Shown one piece after another: positions 35,177-45,700 of a stretch of 64,000 nucleotides of DNA; the stretch's first letter is position 1, and every line of letters begins with the position of its first letter. The notes under the pieces were generated by a model. That model had not been told where the DNA came from, did not search any database, and saw nothing but the letters and a program-made list of their open reading frames with translations. Source of the stretch: JAFAMB01 sp963775805 (lineage in GTDB: Bacteria > Verrucomicrobiota > Verrucomicrobiia > Chthoniobacterales > JAFAMB01); NCBI GenBank assembly GCA_963775805.1, contig CAVZKG010000005.1, positions 248,001 to 312,000 on the forward strand, read 5' to 3'. The position numbers were made by a program, and so were the translations under genes.

Positions 35177-35497
35177 ATGAAAATAAAGATATGTCTAACC
35201 AGTCTGCCGGCCGAAGGAACTTTCAGGATCGCCATTAGCCATGGCCAGGTGCCGTTAGAAGACGGCAGCTGTCCCGTTCTCGTCGCGGATTCAAGCACTC
35301 GGAAGGATCTCTCTTCCGGCTCTGTCCAAGAGAAATCGCCTGACGATTCCGAGATTGGACCTTTCACGCTAGTCCCAGGGGAATGCGCTGCATGTTATTG
35401 GCCAAGTGAGGCGGACGATGAAACCGTTGCCGTTTGTACGGCCAATAGCACGAACTCGGGACCAGGTGTGATAGAGCTCGACCTATATGCCGGCTGA
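35177..35497 (+). CDS. hypothetical small protein
   Basis: 106 residues beginning MKIKICLTSLPAEGTFRIAI, acidic, with ECAACYWPSEADDE and a C-terminal GVIELDLYAG strand. The pattern suggests a small beta-sandwich, but no family is recognised. It is followed 34 bp later by a secreted protein gene in the same direction. Confidence 0.5.
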   Translation: MKIKICLTSLPAEGTFRIAISHGQVPLEDGSCPVLVADSSTRKDLSSGSVQEKSPDDSEIGPFTLVPGECAACYWPSEADDETVAVCTANSTNSGPGVIELDLYAG

Positions 35498-35531
35498 ATT
35501 CCGACGGGCCGTCTGAAAGAGGTGAACAACT

Positions 35532-36419
35532 ATGACGAAGAATTGCATCACCGGCAACGCTTTGCTGCCGATGATTCTGCTCTGTTCTTTGCAAAGCGTG
35601 AACCTGGTTGCACAGCCCGGGCACAGCCCGGTTATCAATAGAGAGAATAGTTTGACCCAGACAGTTTTTCACGGAGCAGGAAATCCATATAATTCTGAGT
35701 CTTCAGCAGGGGGCGGTGTTTCGCCGGATGCATTCGCGATGGGTCTGCGGAGAATCGACGCGCCGCTTCCATGGCGATATAACATTGTTGCTACGGTTTT
35801 CTGGGTCGGCGAACAAGCTTCGCAGCAGAATCCAGTTTCAAATCTCCAGAGCGCCTGGGACGCGGACTGGATCGCGCACTATGGAGGAGAGGATGATCCG
35901 ATTTTGCGGCTGGACTTTATGCCGTTAATCTTTATTCCGCAGCTCAATCCGTTTTACGTGGCATTGCCGTACAATGATGTTTCCGAGCATCACACGAAAC
36001 TGGATGCCGCAAAGTTTATCCCTTGGTTCAATTCGGCATTCGTACGGGATGGTGAATCTGTCTGTAAAGGGCGATGGGTCGCAATCCGACATGGGAAACG
36101 GGTCTGTTACGCTCAATGGGAGGACGTCGGACCTTACGAGACTGACCACTGGCAATATGTCTTCGGAAGCGAGCGCCCGCATCCGAATGCGAATCGTGAC
36201 GCCGGGATCGACGTCAGTCCAGCGGTTCGAGATTACCTGGTGCTAACCGGTATGGATGAGTGCGACTGGAAGTTTGTCAATACATGGGAAGTCCCAAACG
36301 GCCCTTGGGCAATTTATGGAAACGACAACACGGTGGCGCGTCTCAGAGCGCGACTAAGGAAGTCGAACTGGAAGAGCTCGGCTACCGGGCGGGAAGTCAA
36401 GGCGGTTACGACGAATTAG
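35532..36419 (+). CDS. secreted protein with a possible double-psi beta-barrel region
   Basis: 295 residues with an N-terminal signal peptide (hydrophobic core ALLPMILLCSLQSVNL, cleavage near LVAQ). CYAQWEDVGPYETDHW and AGIDVSPAVRDYLVLTG (about residues 195-245) look like the conserved strands and 'D-V-S-P/T' turn of RlpA/expansin-type double-psi barrels, though this was judged by eye. Four or more cysteines could form disulfides. Likely periplasmic or extracellular; function unknown. Confidence 0.65.
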   Translation: MTKNCITGNALLPMILLCSLQSVNLVAQPGHSPVINRENSLTQTVFHGAGNPYNSESSAGGGVSPDAFAMGLRRIDAPLPWRYNIVATVFWVGEQASQQNPVSNLQSAWDADWIAHYGGEDDPILRLDFMPLIFIPQLNPFYVALPYNDVSEHHTKLDAAKFIPWFNSAFVRDGESVCKGRWVAIRHGKRVCYAQWEDVGPYETDHWQYVFGSERPHPNANRDAGIDVSPAVRDYLVLTGMDECDWKFVNTWEVPNGPWAIYGNDNTVARLRARLRKSNWKSSATGREVKAVTTN

Positions 36420-36470
36420 ACAAAAGAGTTATTCCTCCTGACGAAGGTTTTTGATAGCAGTTTTATTACC

Positions 36471-38894
36471 ATGCGGAGTCCAAAGCGACGGTTAGTAGCA
36501 AGGTTCGGTGCACTGTGTACGGGACTCGCAGTGATCGTCCTAACCTTATTTGCAATTTCTGCGAAGGCGCAGGAAGGGGAAAGTGTCTATTGGGTCAATC
36601 CTGTCTCCGGACAGACCAACAATGGGGATTGGGCTGCTGCGGAGAATTGGACGACCCTTGCACCACCCGACAATTTCGAGAGTACCGCCTCTGGGCCACC
36701 GACGGCGAATGAAACTGCGGTTGTCGGAAACGCTCCTCCGGCAGTGGTGCAAAATCCTGGTGCCACGGCCGATCTCCTAATCATCGAAGCAAGTCCGACG
36801 TTTTTTGGGGCGTCTCAACCCGGCCAAGTGATTGTCTCAGGCGCGGGCGCCTCATTGACCCTATTGGGGAATGCAATACCGGTCCCGCCGCCGGAAGAGG
36901 GAGAAGTGCTGATATTCGCCGCGGCGGCAACAACAGCGGATCCTCCCTCTCTCGAAATCCTGCAGGGATCGCTCACGGTTGAGAACGGTGGAACGGTCAA
37001 TGCCCAGGGGGTAACGATTAGCAACGAGGGTCAGCTCAATATTGGCGCTGGCGGGACTGCCGGCACCTTTAACGCGACAACGATCGCGAATAGTGGTGTC
37101 ATCAATTTTAATTTTACGGATCAAACGACTCTGAGCGCAGCGGTTTCCGGTACCGGGACCCTCACGAAGCTCGGGGCAGGCACGCTTACACTAACAGGAA
37201 ATAACACCTATTCAGGCGGAACGACGATCAACGGTGGCACGGTCATCGCCAATTCGGCAAACGCATTCGGTTCGGGACTGGTCGTAATCAATAATGGGTC
37301 AACGCTAGATAACTTTGGAACGATCAGCGCACCGATCGGTTCCACGGCCGGTGGCGCAAATCTGATCAACGAATCGGGCGCGAAGATTGTAGGGAATATC
37401 GCTTTTGGGAGTTCGGCTAGCAATGTCACGGTATATACGGGAAGCGCCATCAATGGGAATCTGAATTTGGGTACCAACTCCGGCAGCAATTTGATTCTGA
37501 ACGGGACCGGAACGGCAACCCTGTCTCAGGCTATAACAGGGACGGTTACAGATGCCGGATCTTTGACTAAACAGGGATCCGGGACCTGGATAATTAACAC
37601 ACCGACAACTGCGGCGACAGCAGTGAATGTCAACCTCGGGACGTTGCAAGTTGATTCGAGTTTGGCGACAGACGTTGTCAATGTGCAGGAGGGCGCGACT
37701 TTGAAAGGAAGGGGCGTGATTAACCTGGGCGAGGGTACTGTTTTTCTCGCCGGTGTGCTGGCGCCTGGCGATTCGCCCGGAACCCTGACAATTCAAGGCA
37801 ACTATACGCAAACCTCGACAGGGTCCTACAATGTCTTGATTCTTTCTCCAACCAACTTCACGCAGCTAGTTGTAACCGGGCACGCGACTTTGGCCGGCAC
37901 GTTGAGGCTGACGCTAGGGAGTGGTTATGTGCCCGTGCCCGGTACTCAGTTTGCCATCTTGACCGCGGCGAAAGGCATCACCGGTCAGTTCCAGAATTTT
38001 ATCGGTCCGCAAGGGCAAGTTTATCGCGTCACGTATAACAATGGATCGGTGGAATTGGTTTCCGGTCCGGCTCCTTCTCCCAAAAAGGCTATCCCTCCGG
38101 GATTTAATCTATCCGACGGCACCCCGAGCAGCACAACCGCCATCATGGCAAACAGCATGTTCTACGGTTTCGGGGGACTATCTGAGGAAATGGCCAGATC
38201 TGACAATGATAATACCGTGAGTGTATCGTTTGATGGTGGAACGTTCGATTTCGAGGGACACCACGGTGAAGAGTATGGGTTTCCGATCACTGGCGGGTTC
38301 AAAATTACTGATCGGGTGAGGTTAGAATACCAGATTCCGCTCGAGTATGTGCAGATCGCGAACACCGGCTTGTTCGAAACGGGTCTGACGCTCGATCTGC
38401 CGGTTAAAATGATCATTCCGAAACCGGATCAACCATTCTCCTGGGATATGACACCTGCGGTTGCAGTTGCCGCTGCTGGAAGCAGAGAGATTATCGGAGC
38501 GGGCGCTTTAACAAATACCTTCGCGTATCGTTTTCCTGCATTTACCCTGACCTACGGGAATTATATCAGCACGTTCGAAGGGGATACACTGAGTGACGAT
38601 GACGAGCAGTTTCCGATCGGAGTCGATCAACGAATACTAAAGAATGGTCTTAAAGTGACCATCCCTTTTGGAAAGGGGTGGGTGGTAGAATTGTACGGTA
38701 TTTATACGGAGTTTCTGCGGACTGCTCCCGTCAGTTCTTATGTCACCGCTGGATTCGAATTGGGCCGCCATTTTGTTTGGAATGTGGAAGGCAAGGATGT
38801 GGATTTGGGGTATTTGAGTTTAGGGCTCTACACAGAGCAGGGTAACCGATACAGCGCCGGCCATTTTCGAGTCGGATCTGCGTGGAGATTTTGA
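36471..38894 (+). CDS. outer-membrane protein with autotransporter-associated beta-strand repeats
   Basis: 807 residues. A signal peptide (hydrophobic AVIVLTLFAISAKA) is followed by a Gly/Thr/Asn-rich beta-helix passenger. LTKLGAGTLTLTGNNTYSGG (about 225-245) and INGGTVIANS form the PF12951-type autotransporter repeat, with a second degenerate copy later (LTKQGSGTWIINTP). The C-terminal 240 residues alternate hydrophobic strands and end in aromatic F (VGSAWRF), as in outer-membrane barrels. Such proteins are abundant in Verrucomicrobiota. It lies between the two T6SS blocks but has no evident link to secretion. Confidence 0.85.
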   Translation: MRSPKRRLVARFGALCTGLAVIVLTLFAISAKAQEGESVYWVNPVSGQTNNGDWAAAENWTTLAPPDNFESTASGPPTANETAVVGNAPPAVVQNPGATADLLIIEASPTFFGASQPGQVIVSGAGASLTLLGNAIPVPPPEEGEVLIFAAAATTADPPSLEILQGSLTVENGGTVNAQGVTISNEGQLNIGAGGTAGTFNATTIANSGVINFNFTDQTTLSAAVSGTGTLTKLGAGTLTLTGNNTYSGGTTINGGTVIANSANAFGSGLVVINNGSTLDNFGTISAPIGSTAGGANLINESGAKIVGNIAFGSSASNVTVYTGSAINGNLNLGTNSGSNLILNGTGTATLSQAITGTVTDAGSLTKQGSGTWIINTPTTAATAVNVNLGTLQVDSSLATDVVNVQEGATLKGRGVINLGEGTVFLAGVLAPGDSPGTLTIQGNYTQTSTGSYNVLILSPTNFTQLVVTGHATLAGTLRLTLGSGYVPVPGTQFAILTAAKGITGQFQNFIGPQGQVYRVTYNNGSVELVSGPAPSPKKAIPPGFNLSDGTPSSTTAIMANSMFYGFGGLSEEMARSDNDNTVSVSFDGGTFDFEGHHGEEYGFPITGGFKITDRVRLEYQIPLEYVQIANTGLFETGLTLDLPVKMIIPKPDQPFSWDMTPAVAVAAAGSREIIGAGALTNTFAYRFPAFTLTYGNYISTFEGDTLSDDDEQFPIGVDQRILKNGLKVTIPFGKGWVVELYGIYTEFLRTAPVSSYVTAGFELGRHFVWNVEGKDVDLGYLSLGLYTEQGNRYSAGHFRVGSAWRF

Positions 38895-38921
38895 GACGAG
38901 AGGGAGCATGGTTCGAACGGC

Positions 38922-38944
38922 TCACAAGTATTTCAAACTTGTGA
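38922..38944. terminator. hairpin between convergent genes
   Basis: TCACAAGT / ACTTGTGA, an 8-bp perfect stem with a 7-nt loop, 28 bp after the beta-strand-repeat gene and before the oppositely oriented glycosyltransferase gene end. No U-tract, so a weak candidate. Confidence 0.35.
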
Positions 38945-39008
38945 TCAGTCTGTTGGCTGAAAATGAAGCAGCACCCCGGTGCGCCTCTTGAATTAAGCAC
39001 GGAAAAGT

Positions 39009-40649
39009 CTATGGATTGGGTCGAATCTTAACAATGCAGGCGGCAGGCGGATAGTTCTTCTCGACCTCCAGCGCGGTATTCCGTGGAAGTGGATTATCCA
39101 ACACCAGTGCATATTCCTCCTGTGACGCATCGTCGCTCTGAGCTGCTTGCAGCACCTGATTCCATTTTGGAGTCAGTTCCCAGGTAGTCCCAGGCATTTG
39201 CAGAAAAGGAAGCGTCCAGGAGTTCTCTCCAGCCACGAGAAACCATCTCCCGCTACCGTTTGCGGCTTTACGGAATGTGACCACGTCGTCGTACACGGGC
39301 TTCATCTCCCACCTTTGTAAAAAGCTAAGGTCAGAGCGCGCAAAGAAACAGTTCCAGAAATCAAGAGGCCGGCGTTGTCCGCAATGAAGTGGAACCGAGA
39401 TGACCGACCACAGAACGGCGATGCCGACTACTGCCTGAGTCCACGAGCTATCTCCGGAGGAACCGAAGACCAGGATCGCCAAGGCGACACCGAATAGGAT
39501 GAAACTGATGCAAAGGAACCTGGCATTCCAGGGCATCCAGGCGACCCCGGTGCCAATGAACACCATGAAGGCGAATCCAAGGAGCACGAAAGGCCAAGGC
39601 GATCTCCTTAGTTTTGGTAGCCAGATGAGAACCGCTGCGACCACGAGCGCGATGAATCCAATCAGCCCATAGTCTGACCCGGAATCGGACCCATCCTTTA
39701 GAAAAATCATGGTCGCGTCGTTGTAATCCGTCCTGTAACCGACGTTGGTGAGACCCAAGTGACCGAGCAGATTCCGGCAAATATTTTCTAATATCCGAGG
39801 GAATCCGGAGCGGCAATCGATGCCGTCGATTCCGGTCGAGACGGAGGAAAGATTGTATCGAACAATATTGGCAGCGGCTCCCTGGATTCCATCCCGATTC
39901 ATTTGCGGCTGAACAAATCCGGGTGGGCCCATTGCGTTGCCAAAGATACGCGAACTTAGAATGTAGGTTTCGATGCTGCAAAAGAATGGAAGAAGAAGTA
40001 GAAAAAACAGCGCGAATCGGAGTGCTTCCTTCAGCGATTTACGCATCAGCCAAAGGGTCGAGATCGCGAGCACCGCGGATATTGGAGGTGCCGACGTTTT
40101 GCAACCTGCGGTAAAAGCCAGACTCAACGCAGCGGCAAAAAGATAAAATCGATTTCCGCGCATTCGGAACCGAACAACTGCGTAAAGCCAACAGCCTGCT
40201 CCAAATGCCACGGCGATGTCCGTCGACGTGGCGGTCGCCTGCAGCATCACGGTCGGCATGGCGAGCACGATCAGGACAGACCAGAACGCAGGCTTTCTGC
40301 CGTACTTCGCAGCAACTAGCTGAAAGATGATGACCAGAAGCGCGATAAACGCAAGAAAGCTTGGAAGCGCGAACCCCCACCCAAGCTTGAGAAAGAGGTA
40401 GTGGACGGCATCGAACGTCCACGGGAAAATGACTTCGCGCACCGAATTCCAGGAAGCCGATTGCCAAAAACCGGCTCGCTCCGCGACGCATAATCGCGCG
40501 AGGTGATAAACCTGGGAGTCGAGGTTGGTGACCGGTAATGCAATTGCGAAGAGGCCCCAATAGATCAGAACGCTGCCGATCAGCATCTTGAGAAAATCCT
40601 CCGTGAATAAAGGCGGTCCCGGCTTCGCCTTCAATGCCTCATCAGCCAT
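39009..40649 (-). CDS. polytopic membrane glycosyltransferase-like protein (GT39/ArnT-type)
   Basis: 546 residues with about ten to twelve membrane segments. The first periplasmic loop has NLDSQVYHLARLCVAER, with the aspartate position used as catalytic base in GT-C enzymes, and ATATSTDIAVAFGAGCWL follows. A soluble C-terminal part (about 430-546) completes it. GT-C enzymes move sugars from polyprenyl-phosphate donors to lipids or proteins. Donor and acceptor are unknown. It runs opposite to the preceding genes. Confidence 0.72.
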   Translation of the reverse strand: MADEALKAKPGPPLFTEDFLKMLIGSVLIYWGLFAIALPVTNLDSQVYHLARLCVAERAGFWQSASWNSVREVIFPWTFDAVHYLFLKLGWGFALPSFLAFIALLVIIFQLVAAKYGRKPAFWSVLIVLAMPTVMLQATATSTDIAVAFGAGCWLYAVVRFRMRGNRFYLFAAALSLAFTAGCKTSAPPISAVLAISTLWLMRKSLKEALRFALFFLLLLPFFCSIETYILSSRIFGNAMGPPGFVQPQMNRDGIQGAAANIVRYNLSSVSTGIDGIDCRSGFPRILENICRNLLGHLGLTNVGYRTDYNDATMIFLKDGSDSGSDYGLIGFIALVVAAVLIWLPKLRRSPWPFVLLGFAFMVFIGTGVAWMPWNARFLCISFILFGVALAILVFGSSGDSSWTQAVVGIAVLWSVISVPLHCGQRRPLDFWNCFFARSDLSFLQRWEMKPVYDDVVTFRKAANGSGRWFLVAGENSWTLPFLQMPGTTWELTPKWNQVLQAAQSDDASQEEYALVLDNPLPRNTALEVEKNYPPAACIVKIRPNP

Positions 40650-40847
40650 AACCGAGAAATGAGGGAGAGGGCCGAAAGTGCAATCAGAATCACAAACGGC
40701 AAATTCTCAAGCTTTAAACTTTCTTCGACAATCGCGCGAAATCGCCTCTTCATCTTTTGGCTGACATCACCTTAACGCGAAAATAATGGAAGCACGTGTT
40801 CGCTTCGCCTAATGAGATTGTCGGGCTTGTGCGTACGGTTTTTCGCC

Positions 40848-41525
40848 TTACACCTGACCCGGTATCAATTGAGCGATTTGTTCCTTGAACGGGTCGGAGA
40901 GTTCGCGGATGGCTTCCAGATCGACCAATTCAATGAAGGCGTTGATTCCGGAAAGCTCCGTTGCGGTGGCTATAACCGTTTCTGGAGGAACGAACGTCGG
41001 GACTTGTGATTGGACGACAACCACTGGGAGTCCGCTGAGGCCGGGATGAGTATCTATGCGGACATCGTACCGCAACTCGCGGATCAGCGTGGTCAATCCT
41101 CCGCTGCGCGCAATCAGCGATTGCATCACCAGCATGTTCACAACGAACTGACGAAGCTGATCAATGCCACGTCGATCTTGTCTTCGAGAAAAAGCTTGAA
41201 TCGCCTGCGGAACAGAATAACCGGGTCCGTAGGACAATATCCATCGTGTGGGAGAGGTAAACGCGACGACTCGCTTTCCGGAGTCCGTGGAAATCTCTCG
41301 GGAGTACTCCCAACGCTGAATCTCGGGTTTGGAGCCAATCTCAGAGAGCCAATCGGCTTCAAATTCCTTTGCAAAATCGAACGGCTTGCCCGGTAATCGC
41401 CGGTAATTATCCTGAAGTTCTGCCAATGCTTTGTCTGCGCCGGGCACGTCGAATTTTGAGCCGGCAAATTTTCCCAGGATTCGCTCAGGCACCAGGAGTG
41501 AGCGTAGCGTATCGAGATAACTCAA
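40848..41525 (-). CDS. hypothetical protein upstream of the glycosyltransferase
   Basis: 225 residues, no signal peptide or membrane segment. Notable stretches are RWEYSREISTDSGKRVVAF, TRWILSYGPGYSV and LPVVVVQSQVPTFVPPETV. The mix of helices and strands suggests a compact soluble domain I do not recognise. It is co-directional with the tagF-tssK block, about 390 bp downstream of tagF. Confidence 0.6.
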   Translation of the reverse strand: MSYLDTLRSLLVPERILGKFAGSKFDVPGADKALAELQDNYRRLPGKPFDFAKEFEADWLSEIGSKPEIQRWEYSREISTDSGKRVVAFTSPTRWILSYGPGYSVPQAIQAFSRRQDRRGIDQLRQFVVNMLVMQSLIARSGGLTTLIRELRYDVRIDTHPGLSGLPVVVVQSQVPTFVPPETVIATATELSGINAFIELVDLEAIRELSDPFKEQIAQLIPGQV

Positions 41526-41916
41526 TAGCCGCTTCTCAAGAAAGTCAGAAACGGCCTGCGTACTCTTTCGAGCAGTGGCTAGTTTTTCGAATGAGAGATT
41601 CTTGGTCGGCGATAAAAAAAGGTGTCTCCGCCATGTGGTCTACCCTGACAAGATAATTCAGACAGACTAGTTTCGAAGGACCCAACTTTCCAAGAAAAAT
41701 GTTATAGCACCCGATACAGATCGCGCGCTGCGTGCAAGATGCGTCGTATTTTGGGTTCTGGGGACCCCCCGAGGCTTGCCAAGTTTTGCGCGTTAGCGAT
41801 TGAACAAACTCGTCCACCAGGAAGAGCGTTGCGGCGACGTGACGGTAGTCTGTCCGAGGTTGATTGCTTGCAAAAAATCTCTGGCGGCGGGTACCGCCTT
41901 GCGCCGTTCCGTTTCA
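41526..41916 (-). other. region downstream of tagF
   Basis: About 390 bp without a supported gene. Part of it (41793-41916, reverse strand) is open in a different frame from the tagF end and reads protein-like (ARDFLQAINLGQTTVTS), so it may be the true tagF C-terminus reached by a frameshift at the A7 tract near 41967. Nothing else was recognised. Confidence 0.35.
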
Positions 41917-42756
41917 CTAACCTGAAGCCAACTGGCAGGAAGCGCCGTCTGATTTGCTCGAAGGCAGAAAAAAATCGTTGTCGATCGGCTCGCCGACAAT
42001 GAGATCAATCCAGGGTTTTCCATTGGCCGCAATTGCGAGACAGGGAGGACTCGTTGGAAATCCGAGTGCGGCAAAGTAGGCAGACCAGAAACTCAGATTC
42101 TTTCCTGGTCCGGATAGGATCGAGGCCATTCGGAAATGTGATCCATTGTATCGTACGGATTCATGTGGACCGCGTTGAATCTTGGTCTTGAGAGCGGCCG
42201 CGAGCATAACCAGTTCCGGAAGAATCGAGCTTTGCTGAGATTCCGTCATCCCGGTTAAGGTCTGGGGCCCGACATCGGAGCGGATTAAGTGGAAGAGTTC
42301 GACTTCGAAGTGGGTGACCAACTCGCGAAATTCTGCCGGCGTCTTGGCTGACTTGGATTGCAAGCCGATCTGATCGATCGGGGCAACGAGTTGTTCGATG
42401 GCCTTCCAGGCTTCGGCCTCTAACTGAGCGCAAATGATCATTGGGAACCGAGTTCTCCCTTTGCCATCCGAAGAAGCCCAGATTCCACCAGCGATTGTTT
42501 GACCTTTTCGGCTCCAACAAAAACGATGGTTGAACTCGATAGCGTTGCCGGACTTCTCAATCTGATCCCAGGCGCCGGAGGCTAGGTGGTTCGCGATTCC
42601 TTGTGAGTAGAGGAGCTTTTTAGTTAGTACCAGCGTTTCGGTATCGAGCCCAATATCGTCGATATGATCGTCCCAAGCAGGATGCTTCCCGAAACCGGCT
42701 ACGTGAATTTTACCGTTGAGCGGTTCGCGAAGAAAGACCTTTGGGAATCGCGTCAT
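41917..42756 (-). CDS. tagF: T6SS-associated protein TagF
   Basis: 279 residues. HVAGFGKHPAWDDHIDD near the start is the TagF/DUF2094 signature 'fGKlPa.gDFi', and GIWASSDGKGRTRFPMIICA is the second conserved block. In Pseudomonas TagF represses T6SS assembly post-translationally. Its start overlaps tssM by 4 bp. The 3' end runs across a homopolymer of seven A/T bases where a frameshift would extend it by about 40 residues. Confidence 0.88.
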   Translation of the reverse strand: MTRFPKVFLREPLNGKIHVAGFGKHPAWDDHIDDIGLDTETLVLTKKLLYSQGIANHLASGAWDQIEKSGNAIEFNHRFCWSRKGQTIAGGIWASSDGKGRTRFPMIICAQLEAEAWKAIEQLVAPIDQIGLQSKSAKTPAEFRELVTHFEVELFHLIRSDVGPQTLTGMTESQQSSILPELVMLAAALKTKIQRGPHESVRYNGSHFRMASILSGPGKNLSFWSAYFAALGFPTSPPCLAIAANGKPWIDLIVGEPIDNDFFLPSSKSDGASCQLASG

Positions 42757-45700
42757 GGCCCGGTGAAATCTCGGAGACCCAGGCTATCGACTGTCGGCCA
42801 CGACTCGAGAGCCGGGAGGGGCGACTCGAAGGTAATCTGAACCCAGACAGCGGTCGGTTCTCCAGGTCGGAGTGAGACACGCCACACCTGACCGATGTCT
42901 ACGGGCTTCCCTCCAAATCTCCCGATCATTCGCAGAGCTGACCAGTTCTCGCCACAATCGACGACTTCAGACGCGCCACCAGTCGGTGTGTGAAAGACGA
43001 AAAAATGAAAAGCAGCATCGATGGAATATTTGCCGAGCGATGTATCCGCGGGTGCGTCGATCGGTAAGACACCGCTCCCGCGACGATAGGGCTTGGACTT
43101 GCCACCATCGACGAGCATGATCCCGTTCCAGTTGCGTGGATCGTAAGGAAGCGTCGGTTCAGGTGTCGGCGTCGGTTTGTCACCGGTAAATAACTGGCTC
43201 AGGATGGAACGGCGCGGCGGCGTCGGGGGAGGAGTTGGCGTTGCCATCGGAGCAAGATTGGGTCCGGACAATTGCCGTTGTGCCTGGCCATTCAACAGCG
43301 TGATAGAAACCGTCGAAACCGAGCCGTCCGGTTTCAGGATCGTGTCGCATAGCGCCGACAACGGCGAGAGACCTTTTGCCATGTCCGTTAAGCCCTGTCG
43401 TGACGGTGGTGGCATAGCATTGAATGTATCGGTCTGAAGATCTTTGCGGATCGTGTTAATCACAACCTTGATCTGTCTAAGCTGATCGACAGTCATTGTG
43501 AGATTGTCGGGGCCGGGAGGCCATAGCAGCGGGAATCGGACGTAAGTCCGCAGCAGACCTTTTGCTTGCTTCAAATAACTGGCGACAAAAATGTCGCGCT
43601 GCACCTCTTCGTCCCGCCGGAGAAGATAATTGCATGTTGCCACGAATGGTTCTTTAAGCTTGCCCGGATAATCTTCGACCTTTGCGCTAAGTGCTACGAG
43701 TGCACTTTTAAGCAACTCAAACGGTTTCCAGCCCATGCCAATCAATTTCATGGCCGGGCTGTACTGATATTGCGGTGCACCTGCGCGGCATTCCCGGTAC
43801 AAATTCCACCGGGCAAGATAGCTCGCTTGCTGATCTGCCACCGGCGCAAAAATCGCATCGTCGACCGCCTTGAACTCGTCCAGTTGCGGCTGGTTGATGG
43901 CACCCGCAACTTGAGTTTTCAATTGATCGGAGATGTCGGTCAGTTTCGATTTAATCTCTCGCAAAAGTGCTAGTTTGGCGTCGTCTTTTGGCAGGGCTTG
44001 GAGAATGTTGGTAAGCGCGTTGCCGTTCGGGTTTTGGGTTGGCAAGACTCTTTCGATATCAGCTTGGATTGCGGCAATCTGCCCGAAACGCGATTCATTT
44101 CCTAACGTGAGATTCTGGTACGCCCCGACAAGCGTTTCGGGTCCACCCGCGAACACTCCGGCCCGCCGAAGATCCGCCAATTTTTCTTCCATCGCGATTT
44201 TCGCGGTGTTCAACTTATCAAACATGATCGAGACAGCCTGATCGCTGGCGGCCGGGTCGTCTTTAATCCCTGTTTTGGTGGAAAGATCGGTTTCGACCTG
44301 CTGGTACTGCTTTGCAAGCGTCGAAAGTTGAATCAGCGCCTGCAAATTGCCGGCTCGATTTTGAATCTGTTCCCGAGCGCCGGCTAGCAAGTGGTCAAGT
44401 CCGACCCGGATCGCACTGTTCTCTGCAAGCGTGGAACCCCCGCTGCCCCAATCGAGTGGCCATTTGTCACGGCCATCTGGATTCTGGGTGTAGGTCCAGT
44501 TCATGATGTCGACAAGCCGCGGTTCGTTTGGCCGGTCCGCCACATATTCGATTAAAGGCGCGAGAAAATTCGTTCCGGGAGCGTTATCAGCAGATTGACC
44601 GAAGTTTCGACGGAGCAGGATCTCCACATGAACAAGCGCAGCGAGCGCTCGCGCTTCGAGCGCTGCGACTTTGTCAGGTGACCTTGGATCAGGTTTACCA
44701 CGAGCCGGTAGAGCAGGGTTTGGTTCGCTCATTTTCTGACGCGTCGCATCCAGGAGAGGCTTTACCACGCTGTCTTCAAACAACACTCTTTGCGCATGCT
44801 GCCGTCCCCGGTCAGGATCTGTGCCGGAATGTGCAAACAAGCTGAAAATCCAGGGTATATCCAGAGGTTTGGCAGCTAGCTCGCGGAGTGCTTCGTGGAA
44901 ATCGGTAATGACAAATTCCGGGTGATGAAATTCGGCCCGCGTTTCCGCCGTAAGCCCCGGACCCACCGGTTGGTCACCGCGATATTGATACAGTGCCGTC
45001 CCAGCCGGGTCCGGCACGACGATCGGTTCCCATGTTTTTCCACGCCACCCTTCTCTCGCACGCGCCCAGAAACCGCTTTGCTCGCCGATGCTCTCCTGCA
45101 GGGAATGGAAGCCGAAAACGCCGAACACAAGGAGGCATAGCAAACCAAGTACTCCGGCACCAAAAAACAATAGCTTCCGGTAAAGCAACATCCGATCGGT
45201 GTTACTCGCGCGTGTGACAAGACCATCTTCCCGAAAAATTTTGTCGAGAAAAAGGTCTCTCAAGAAATAGGAGTGATCCCGTTCCCAGGCGCGACCGGCC
45301 GGTAAACGGTCGACCGGCAAACCCATGGCTTGAGCGAGTTCCTCGTCCAGAGCGGATCCTTCGCGCATGGACGAGGTGAAGTAGATCCCGCGCAAGAACA
45401 GAGGCCGTGAAGTCCACTCGCCGGCGACAAAAATCGTTTCCAGGTAGCGTCGCAAACGAGGTGCCAGCGCACTCAGGCTCAACGGAAAATCGTACAGCCG
45501 ATCGACTTCATCGGTTCGCCGGTTGCCTGCTTCAACCGGAATCGGGTCCATCAGCAATCCGAGTCGCCGTCTGCGGAGCCGTTGTGCAATCGTTTTCAGC
45601 TGGTCCTCGAGAAGTTCCGGTCTGAACGGAGCGTCGAGCGGTGCCGGGTTTGACCATCCAAACATCTGCTGTTGGGCCCTCGGGTCATCCAGCGACTCGA

